A DNA stretch of 64,000 nucleotides from positions 2,419,929 through 2,483,928 of the forward strand of contig NC_034010.1 in the NCBI RefSeq assembly GCF_000346465.2, in the 5' to 3' direction. The position numbers and the translations under genes are program-made. The notes below the pieces were generated by a model. It worked only from the letters and a program-made list of their open reading frames with translations, ran no database searches and was not told the DNA's origin. Of the stretch, positions 56,321 through 64,000 are shown piece after piece. How positions within the stretch are numbered: position 1 is the first letter of the stretch; every line of letters begins with the position of its first letter. The stretch is from Prunus persica. Its lineage: Eukaryota > Streptophyta > Magnoliopsida > Rosales > Rosaceae.

Positions 56321-56789
56321 ATTTGCCGATCGATATGGGACACTGGATCCACAAAGGAGATGGTGACTCTGGTCTCGGACGGCGTCTCCAATTACGCCAT
56401 GAAGCTTCTCGAGGTTATTATTCTTATTTTGTTTCTTTATTTTTGGTACTTGCGCAAATTGAGCTGTGGAGAATCCATTTCTATCTAATTAAGGAAAGTG
56501 AATGAGCTTAAGCTTAGTTGAGTTTATGGACTTTCCTTTTTTTCAGAGCGGCAAGTTAGCTAATTGAGTATCAATTAGGTTTTTGGCATTAACTGAATTT
56601 TGAAGTGACTTTAGGAAAAATAAAGGATAAAACTTTCTGCTTTACCTAAAATAAAATTTTCATTCTTGTAAAGTTCCAGCTGCGGCAAATACCCTTAAAT
56701 CAGATTGATTGTAAGCGTGATTGTTTTAGTGAATATTTGTGCAGGTTGATGGATGGATAGTGGAGAAGATTAGTTTAGTTGGTCGATGA
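56321..56789 (+). pseudogene. Captured two-exon fragment of an IPUT1/PGSIP6-like glucuronosyltransferase gene
   Basis: Exon piece 1 (56321-56413) encodes RSIWDTGSTKEM then VTLVSDGVSNYAMKLLE. It is followed by a GT donor (56414) and a 331-bp intron ending TTGTGCAG. Exon piece 2 (from 56745) continues in phase 0 as VDGWIVEKISLVGR and stops at 56787-56789. This corresponds to the N-terminal GT8 region of plant inositol phosphorylceramide glucuronosyltransferase 1 (PGSIP6/IPUT1, At5g18480-like). There the family reads close to SIRDTGSTKDMV and ADGW.VEKISLLANP, from my memory of it. The catalytic parts further downstream are missing. The intron is retained, so capture was from DNA, not from mRNA. 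Confidence 0.8.
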
Positions 56790-57405
56790 TGGATGAAGAA
56801 CTCGGAATGACGCTTTTATCCCCTTATTTTGACGGAAAAATTGACAGAGTTGGACGATAAGACCTAAGTGGAACTATTTGTCGAGTTAACGGATGTAATT
56901 GCCTAAAAAAAAAAAAGTTCGGGGAACTAATTGCAACTCGAAGCAAAGTTTAAGGACGTCTACAATTTAAAACCCAAAAAAAAAAAAAGAAAAAAAAGCC
57001 CAGCTTTCTTCCTCATGTAGACGCCGCACTAGCTTTTCTGTCTCATCTCTCATCTCTTTGTCTCCTCCTCTGTCTCATTTCTCTGTCTCTCTCTCAGTCG
57101 ATTGCAATTGCCAACGACTTTGGTATCCTGCAACTACATCTGCAATCGTAGCATTTCGACTCAGTCGTTGACCAAAAAAGTCAACAGTTTGCCAATCGAA
57201 AATATCGGTTGAAAACCGGCGATTCCCGGTATTTGCAATCCAACTGCACATCCCTAGTTGCTAGGCCTAGCTTAGTATCTATTTAGTTTTTATTATTTTG
57301 GGGCATTAGGCCCACATTGTACCCAAAAAAAATAAAAGAGCTAGGTGGGTATGGTTGGTTGGAGCAGCCGATGGAGGAATAGAAGAAGGTGATATTTTTT
57401 GTTCT

Positions 57406-57687
57406 TCTATATATATAAAGCAAAAGGCAGAGAATGATGAAACATTCAAAATACAAAAAAATGCCTTTGGTGCAAACATTAAAAATTGAAATTATTAATT
57501 AAATGAAGATAATATAATAAATTCACACTTTTCATATTTAAAAAAATTTAAATTATAAGAATAATCAGATAAAGAATCCTATTTTTATGGAACACAACTA
57601 CCCATTATCTTTTTTAATTCTAAAATAAATTTAAATTTTTTTAAAAAAAGCCTCTTACAGGCGTAGAAGCTCTTGCGGAGAAGCTAG
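57406..57687. mobile_element. Helitron-like element of about 282 bp ending in CTAG-T
   Basis: It starts TCTATATATATAAAGCAAAA and ends GAGAAGCTAG followed by T. It shares most of its body with 17606-17876. A short inverted pair before the end is possible but weak. Non-coding. Confidence 0.5.
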
Positions 57688-58229
57688 TTTTTTCTATTTT
57701 AATTGTTTAAAAGATATAAAATATTTTTTAATAATAATTTTTTTCATTTTTTAAAATACCTTTGAAATTGGAAAGACTAAAATACCCTTAAAAATTGATG
57801 AAAAATTGGATGGTGTTAAAGTCAGATAAAAAATAATGAAATTTAAAATATTAAAGTGATATTTTTCTTTAAGATGACAAATTAAAATTGAGGTATAAGC
57901 TACAAAAATACCCCATAATTATATAACATGCGCATATTGCACAGTAAGGGCACCACGAGGCAATCAATGTGTATTTTTTTTTTAAAGATGTTCTGACTTT
58001 AATTTAATATAAGAATTATATAATTTAGTTTTCCTCCATGTTCATATCTACAATCTGAAGATATTCTTCATGAACAGTTGTCCCTTTTGCTCTCCTCAAT
58101 ATTCTCTCGCCGGCCTTCTTCACAAGTCTCTAATTTCTCCTAATGATCCTTTACAATTGCTATTTGTTCTAAATTTTTCGAGCTTAAAGCAAAGATTAAC
58201 AACAAAGTTGAAACAAAGTGACGGAGAAA
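57688..58229 (+). promoter_or_regulatory. Presumed promoter and leader of the second wax synthase gene
   Basis: No gene or repeat was recognised between the Helitron-like end and the ATG at 58230. The last 150 bases are C/T-rich then A-rich, as in a plant leader. Confidence 0.35.
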
Positions 58230-59318
58230 ATGGAGGGTGAGTTTGGAAGCTTCATTAAGGTATGGACTTCAGTATTTGTATGTATATTCTACTGCTATTC
58301 AATTGGTAAAATAGTCCCAAAAGGTACAACCAGACTTGTCTCTGCTCTCCCAGTTGTGTGCCTCTTCTTCTACCTTCCTCTCAACCTCTCCTCCATTCAT
58401 CTTGGAGGCGGCACAAGCTTTTTCATTTCATGGCTTGGAAGCTTCAAGCTTCTACTTTTTGCCTTTGGCAAAGGCCCTTTAGCTTCCGACCCATCAATCT
58501 CCATTGGACGTTTCTTGGCCATTGCTTGCCTTCCAATTGAGATCCAAGAAAACCCATCTCCTTCAAAATCCCATCTAAATGGCCAAAACCGAAAAAGCCC
58601 ACCTCAAAATCCCCAAATTGAAACCAACCCATCTCCCAAAAACACCATACATATTGTAATTAAGGGCTTTCTTTTGGCCATTCTAATTGGTGTCCTTAAT
58701 TACAGTCAGCAAATCCACCCAAAGCTCATCTTAGTCCTTCACTGCTTGTACATATACCTTCTTCTAGAAACCCAACTCATCATTGTAGCAGCCCTCGCTT
58801 GGGGCCTTCTGGGTTTAGACCTCAAACCGCATTTCAACGAGCCTTACCTCTCCACCTCTCTGCAAAACTTCTGGGGCAGAAGATGGAACCTCGTGGTCAC
58901 CAGTATCCTACGCCAGTCCGTATACGAACCCACCCTCAATTTCTCCACGTGCGTCATTGGCCGCAGGTGGGCCTCACTACCCGCTGTCTTTGCAAGCTTC
59001 CTTGTCTCTGGGCTTATGCACGAGCTCATATACTACTACATGGGACGTGTGAGGCCCACGTGGGAGGTCACGTGGTTCTTCGTTTTGCACGGGTTTTGTT
59101 TGATGGTGGAGATCGTTTTGAAGAAGGCATTGAGGGGCGGGTGTCGGTTGCCGAGGCTGATCTCTGTGGTTTTGACCGTTGGATTTGTGGTAGCTACTTG
59201 CTTCCGGCTATTTTTTCCCCAGTTTCTTCGATGTAAGGCTGATGTCAGAATGCTTCAAGAGTACCGAGCTTTTGTCTTGTTCTTGAAGAATGTCGTTGGT
59301 TTATTTTCATACAAGTGA
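58230..59318 (+). CDS. Wax synthase-like long-chain-alcohol O-fatty-acyltransferase (paralogue 2)
   Basis: An intronless 362-aa frame, the same family and orientation as 47322-48638. ATG at 58230 gives MEGEFGSFIKVWTSVFVCIF. Landmarks are KIVPKGTTRL, FISWLGSFKLLLFAFGKGPL, the short linker (about residues 104-142), HFNEPYLSTSLQNFWGRRWN and the MBOAT-type histidine at about 264 in SGLMHELIYYYMGRVRPTW. Multiple hydrophobic helices at both ends indicate an integral ER-type membrane protein. Its length is closer to the usual 340-370 aa than paralogue 1. The pair probably arose by local duplication, as plant wax synthase genes often occur in clusters. Substrate preference cannot be read from sequence. 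Confidence 0.94.
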   Translation: MEGEFGSFIKVWTSVFVCIFYCYSIGKIVPKGTTRLVSALPVVCLFFYLPLNLSSIHLGGGTSFFISWLGSFKLLLFAFGKGPLASDPSISIGRFLAIACLPIEIQENPSPSKSHLNGQNRKSPPQNPQIETNPSPKNTIHIVIKGFLLAILIGVLNYSQQIHPKLILVLHCLYIYLLLETQLIIVAALAWGLLGLDLKPHFNEPYLSTSLQNFWGRRWNLVVTSILRQSVYEPTLNFSTCVIGRRWASLPAVFASFLVSGLMHELIYYYMGRVRPTWEVTWFFVLHGFCLMVEIVLKKALRGGCRLPRLISVVLTVGFVVATCFRLFFPQFLRCKADVRMLQEYRAFVLFLKNVVGLFSYK

Positions 59319-60141
59319 TATTAGAGAAAGGATAGAATCGAACCTAACACCTAAGATGCAAAGCTCTTTACCCTTTGCATGGTGATCGGTTTATTTAGTA
59401 TTACATATTATTCCGTTCTATCTTTTTTAACTTTTTGTGTGGTTGGAAAATGTTATTTTTAAAAGAAAGGGATCTTTCACTATGTTAAAAGTCGTTAGTG
59501 GTCACGAAGGAGCTCAATCCACTAGGAACGAATGAAAATCATGATGTCTAGTTGAAAATCAAAAGTGCTAACATGAATATTATTATTGCAAGAAATACAT
59601 GTATTATGGAAAAACTTAAACATATTTTAATTTATGCTTTTGTTGAAATCAAACATGACAACAATAACGAATATTATTTTCTTATTACAAGACTCAACAT
59701 TTCCAAATACCGTAATTGGAATCGTTTATAAACTACTTATAGAATGAGTTCGGGATTGAAATCTAATGTAGCAACTCCCGTAAACAGCACGTCCATCTCT
59801 CACTTCATAACTCCATTGTCTAAGTTCACTTATTGCATGCACATCAATACACTTCTTAGAATTCGCTTTAGCAATGTCCCTATTACATTTGGCTGAGGCA
59901 TAAATAACTTTATTGTTTAATACTTGCTTCCCTCGAGCATATAATGGACCTTGAAAAGCTTTAGGAGTAAGAATAAATGTGTTCCAAAATTTAATTTAAC
60001 ACTGGCTACAATATTCTCATATAAGTATACAACAATCTCAGACTAGCAATAGTTCGTTCCTTAAAAGTATGATTGATCTTTTGAGTTTTACAACATTTCT
60101 AGTTATAAACATATTAATTACATTGCGATTTAATTACCAAA
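59319..60141. other. Converging 3' flanks, no gene
   Basis: It contains the 3' flank of wax synthase 2 and, on the other strand, that of the GIY-YIG gene. No other coding region is supported. Confidence 0.5.
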
Positions 60142-62264
60142 TCACAAAGGGCCCAGTTTCCAATCAATTTCTAAATGAGTGCAATCCAGCAAACCTTTAA
60201 CTCTATTTAGAGCTGCTTGCCTGTGTTGCAGCAATGGAAGTGACAAATCCTTTACTTGCTCCACCTTGTTGTCATTCTTTCTTTTCCTAGACAAGCTTCT
60301 TGATAAACTTTTCCATTTGGATTCAAATTCACAAGCTACAAACAAAACAAAAAAAATTACTTGGCTGTTGGAGTTGAAGATGTGGAGCTTAGCTTTTGGC
60401 CAGTCAAGTTTCAACCAAAAACAGTCCATCACAAGCCAATATCTAAGGATAAAAGGAGCAGGAAACGAATACAATTATTAATCTGACCAGATCAAACTGT
60501 GGAGATGAGAGTTAAAATGTCCGTAACCATTTCCATTGCATACAGTTCAGTAAACCAGAGAATATGATATCTACTTTTCTAATTTAATCTTTTATAACAA
60601 ATGCGTGGAAAATATATGGCGTCAGTCATCAAAAAGAATCAACAAGAAGATCCTACTAGGATACAAGGGCACACAACGCTCAAGCCACACCCATATTATC
60701 TTTATGAAGACCATTCTTATGATGAATTGAGAGTAAGAAATTTTACTGAACAAATCAAAATATTCTGAAGAAATTTTCCTGCGAATGGCACTATTCCCAA
60801 AACCATCCCTCTGTGAATGGCCACTTATATGAAATTAGAAACCTTATTGGTTCATAAATCAGAAGTGGTTTAGTTTCCTTTCCCTAGAAAGAAACTGCCA
60901 TGAAAAACCTAAACCCATAAAAGAACTTCAGGATAGAGCTTATCCCACCACAAAAAGACCAGGAAACAACATCATCGTTATCCCTCTCGCTTTAGTGCTT
61001 GGAAGAGAAAAAAATCAAGAAAAGAAGTTCCCCAATCCTTTTACCTATCACCTCAAGTTAACAACTAACCAGAAAATCATTCAACGACATGCACCGATCA
61101 CCCTTGTGCTGACCATATAAAATTAAGTATACTTTACATCGACACTTCAAAATATGTGTACCATTGTTTGCAGCAATAATATATATATATTTTTTTCCTT
61201 CAAAAGGAACTAATTGAAGAGAATAAACAATGTACCAGGAGACAGGTAGCACAGTGCAAAGCCAAAAAGAAAAAGCACGGAGCTGTTTAATACTGGTGTG
61301 ATTTTTAATCTATGCTTCAGAAACTTGAACATCCCCAACCACCAACAGCTGGAGTAATGAAGATTGAGCCAATATATTGTGCAGAAGGCGTCAATTCAAG
61401 CAAAAAAATGACTTTCTTAATTGGTAGCCACACAGGCTTCTAGAAGGGCTGGAATAACTCAGGGCCAGTGCCTGGTTATGACACTAATCACATTAGAATC
61501 ACAAGCTCCTTTATCAAAATTTCGAACAAAATACCTTCACTTTGGTCCTTGAAACCATGTATTAGGCATGCACAAATCCATGGTCTTCCAGCACAGGATG
61601 CTTTTGCACCCCCTTTTAGTTCACCATTATGTTGTTTCAAACTGCAAAAGAATTTAAGAAGAATAATTAGAAAAGAAGCACAATCAACTGGTGTACTATG
61701 AATGAATATGTGAAATGACATAATAAAGTTTCTGTTCAACTCCAGCCTAACAAAAAATGCAAGCTACAAACAATAGGTCATACAACAACCTCCATCTCTG
61801 CTCCCCAATTCTGAGACGAAAAGCCAAAAATAAAAAAATAAAAAAAATAAAAAATAAAAGGAAAACTGCTTAAGTTTCTAACCCATGTAAACATCTAATT
61901 ATCCCATAATCATAAAGACCCAGTTAAGAATTATTCACAAATTTCTCAAATAGATCAAGGAAAGGATAAATTTGAAAACCCCAGATAAAAATTTGTTCAT
62001 AAATGTAGGAAATGAATCATGAAAATGAAAATTTGAAACCAAATCATACCGGCGAGAGAAATCAGTGGTGACACCAACGTAGGTCTTTATGGGGGTATTG
62101 GTGGAAAGGATGAGATACACAGACCATGACCTTCTTGATTTTGATGGAGAGTTCAATGTTGCTTCTTCTGATTTGATTGGCAGCGATCGTGGGAAAGATG
62201 ATATTTTTGGGGATTTAGGGTTTGGGTGCTTTACAGAAGGGAATGTCCTTGAGAGTCGTTGCAT
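60142..62264 (-). CDS. GIY-YIG endonuclease-domain protein (SLX1-like), three exons
   Basis: Exons (minus strand): 62050-62264, 61535-61641 and 60142-60335; all junctions are GT-AG and keep frame, giving 171 aa. The ATG at 62264 (MQRLSRTF) is the first in frame; upstream in-frame sequence has none. The GIY-YIG fold motifs are SVYLI (48-52) and TYVGVTTDFSRRLKQHNGEL (61-80, with the catalytic-type Arg and His). CAGRPW follows, and then a Glu in CEFESKWKS (about 110-112). SLX1 proteins are structure-specific nucleases that work with SLX4 and carry a C-terminal RING-type zinc finger. This protein ends soon after the nuclease domain and has no such zinc finger. The N-terminal ~45 residues are basic and Ser/Pro-rich, possibly an organelle-targeting sequence. 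Activity is inferred. Confidence 0.88.
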
Positions 62265-62533
62265 AATTTCAGGTGAACATCCCAACTCGTTCGACAAAAA
62301 CAAAACATCCCAACTCGGCCTGTTTTTGAACTTTTCAGTTTATATATATATTTGCAAATCTAAAGTGATCTCTGGCATGGTCGTCTCGTATCGTATCGAG
62401 ATCGTGCTGTATAAAGATTATATACGTGTCAGGAATGGCTCAATTCAAACTCGACCTGTTTAATAAACTTATCATTTACGGGTTGACCCATTAATTTCTC
62501 ATGCGTGTTTCGAATCGTATTGAGTTGATCCAC

Positions 62534-63006
62534 TAAGGCCTCGTTTGGTTCACGAACGAATTTGAGGGGAAATCATTTCCCATGTCATTTCTTAAAGGAT
62601 AAGAAATGGAAGATTCTTTTCCCACATTTGGTAATATTGGGAAAGTAACCGGGAGATATCACTTTATTTCCTTTCCCATGTTTGTTTTGAGTAGAAATGG
62701 AAAACAAAGTTTGTATAAATTTTCAATTATACCCATATTAAATCAAATAAAAAAACAATACATTTAATAATATATTGTAATTCTAAATTGTTAATGGGGA
62801 CAAAATAGTCATGAAAAATGTTTATTTAATATTGGCTCATTTTCCAAACTTTCTCATGAGTAGGGAAAACAAAACCCAAGTTGGGAGGATGACTTCACTT
62901 TCCCATGGGCTAGACAACGATTTTCCATACCTGAACTTACCAAACATGAGAAAGCAATTGATTTCTCATCCCAAGTCTCTTTTCCCATGAATCAAACGGT
63001 GCCTAA
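62534..63006. mobile_element. PIF/Harbinger-type MITE, TAA target duplication
   Basis: The element spans 62537-63003, flanked by TAA on both sides. TIRs begin GGCCTCGTTTGGTTCACG (left) and GGCACCGTTTGATTCATG (read from the right), typical of Tourist-like MITEs. The interior is non-coding, with several CCCATG/CATGGG-type repeats. Confidence 0.85.
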
Positions 63007-64000
63007 ATAATAGCAACTAAAAGACATTTAAAAAAATAGAAAAATGAAGAATAAACAAATAAACGGGTTAATAGGTTTGTGGGTTACACATGTATTTTAG
63101 CGGGTTGGCCGGTTGACCATCCATGATCCATTTTATTAAATGAGTTATATATGTATTTTAGCGGGTTTATGGATTGACTAGAAACCCACTTGTTTATTAA
63201 ACGGGTCATGACGATTTGACCCGAAAATGACTCGAATTTTAATCGTGTGGGTTAACCCACTAATTTCTCATGCAGGTTTCGAGTAGTGTAATTACCGATG
63301 ATGTTGTATTTTTTTTATTTTTTGTTTTTTGTTTTGCTACAGGTCTTATTTCAGAATGCCTTGGTCTTTTGGGGGCAGTACACATGCATATGACTAGTTA
63401 GCTCAGTCAGCATATCCTCAGCCTTCGTGTCTAGTCAACTCATCCTCCTTAATTTTCAAGCATGCATTGAGTTTTTTTATATATTATTTATAGGTGTTAT
63501 TAAACGAACTCTAAAATTACCTGAGTACACCCTATGATATAAATACACCATAATATTTAAATCAAAATGTAAAACTAAGTACACCCTATTTAACTACCAA
63601 AAATATCCATGGTAATACACTCTATCACACAACACCAAACCCATTCAAGAGCGAAATAACCTTTGATCTAGTGATAAAATAACAAGTCTTTGAATTTGGG
63701 TACAAAATTCCTAAAAACGAATTAGGGTAGATATTTAAATACGAGATGAATCTATACATCAACTTCATCATCATCTTCTACTTCAATGGCCTTAATGATG
63801 TTGTGCCTTCCTCAAGAAACCAAACCAAGTGATAAACGATATAACAAAGAACACAAAAGAATTTAAGGGTTCCTCCAATATTGGAGTTCCTCCCTAACCA
63901 ATGGAAGCTTCTTATTAATCACCAAAGAAATACAAGAGAACTCACAAACCCAAGAGCTGTAAAGTACACAAACAGATGCCTTACAATCTTATCTAAACTG
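63007..64000. other. Right-end intergenic sequence with repeat fragments
   Basis: It holds imperfect repeats of GGGTTRAYNGG-type text (63060-63270) and the second copy of the AT-rich repeat (about 63495-63620). From about 63780 it holds sequence that on the minus strand resembles the leader or LTR of a copia element (CTCTTGTATTTCTTTGGTGA). No gene is supported. Confidence 0.35.

Larger units (their letters stand above)
55787..56984. mobile_element. Pack-MULE-like element carrying gene fragments
   Basis: The element spans 55796-56975. Its TIRs of about 120 bp align as GGTTTTTAACTGTAGAGGTT on the left and GGGTTTTAAATTGTAGACGT from the right, then GAGCTGCAATTGGGTCACCG against GAGTTGCAATTAGTTCCCCG. 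Nine A residues precede it and at least nine follow, compatible with a 9-bp duplication but low in complexity. Between the TIRs are a CT-rich and a GA-rich microsatellite and the exon pieces at 56321-56780. No transposase is present. Confidence 0.8.
55302..57264. mobile_element. hAT-type element carrying a nested Mutator-like element
   Basis: The hAT-type element spans 55310-57256 with a perfect 8-bp duplication GTTGCTAG at 55302-55309 and 57257-57264. Its termini are TAGGGCTGTT (left) and TAGGGATGTG (read from the right). Subterminal regions contain CGGTT/AACCG-type motifs (CGGTTCGGTAAC; GAAAACCGGCG). Its middle is occupied by the element at 55796-56975. No transposase is encoded. Confidence 0.85.

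Noticed and set aside
56221..56505. 94-codon plus-strand frame beginning at an ATG in the Mutator-like element
   Set aside because: It is out of frame with the captured IPUT1-like exon, which is the meaningful reading; the rest is the GA repeat.
58840..59236. Alternative frames overlapping wax synthase 2
   Set aside because: They are shadows of the conserved acyltransferase frame, which alone has family motifs.

Overview
This is a nuclear genomic window from a flowering plant. The genes have plant-type GT-AG introns and split coding regions, and the encoded proteins (SEC31B, a GLYI8-like glyoxalase, jojoba-type wax synthases, a receptor-like cytoplasmic kinase) are typical of eudicots. The spaces between genes are AT-rich and packed with small non-autonomous DNA transposons and LTR fragments. 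I suspect a woody rosid, perhaps Rosaceae, but that is an impression and not something the sequence proves.

Layout. 0-2.1 kb: a two-exon minus-strand gene for a small basic UPF0390 (LYDG10-like) protein. 3.2 kb: a tRNA-Ser(GCT) gene. 3.6-4.8 kb: a Mutator-like element with long inverted repeats. 5.4-6.06 kb: a decayed duplicate of the promoter, leader and first codons of SEC31B, whose intact copy lies 17.5 kb downstream. 6.06-12.9 kb: LTR-like debris, tandem repeats and two further TIR elements. 12.9-17.6 kb: a 4.7-kb higher-order array of about 11 units, each carrying several short GC-cored palindromes; this is the most unusual structure here. 18.1-20.9 kb: a two-exon glyoxalase/VOC gene whose intron is mostly transposon. 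23.5-32.9 kb: a complete 22-exon SEC31B gene (1,122 aa by my splice reconstruction), the COPII outer-coat subunit. 33-38.4 kb: transposons and AT-rich DNA. 38.5-40.0 kb: an intronless cytoplasmic Ser/Thr kinase on the minus strand. 40.9-43.3 kb: two orphan exons separated by an intron that took in a solo LTR. 44-46.4 kb: two hAT-type elements and a tRNA-derived SINE.

47.3-59.3 kb holds two wax-synthase-like acyltransferase paralogues in the same orientation, about 9.6 kb apart. Between them lie a truncated LTR fragment, a candidate gene-capturing element, a decayed copia retrotransposon (207-bp LTRs, gag missing), and a hAT-type element. Inside that hAT-type element sits a Mutator-like element carrying two exon pieces of a GT8 glucuronosyltransferase (IPUT1/PGSIP6-like) gene. 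60.1-62.3 kb: a three-exon minus-strand GIY-YIG (SLX1-like) gene. The right end is a PIF/Harbinger-type MITE and unassigned repeats.

The resident genes are functionally unrelated housekeeping or lineage genes, as is usual in a plant genome; I see no operon-like pathway. The common theme is gene-sequence duplication and capture: the SEC31B 5' duplicate, the captured IPUT1 exons, the orphan exons and the wax synthase pair. All exon boundaries were inferred by eye from splice signals, reading frame and family knowledge; no alignment or transcript data were available.
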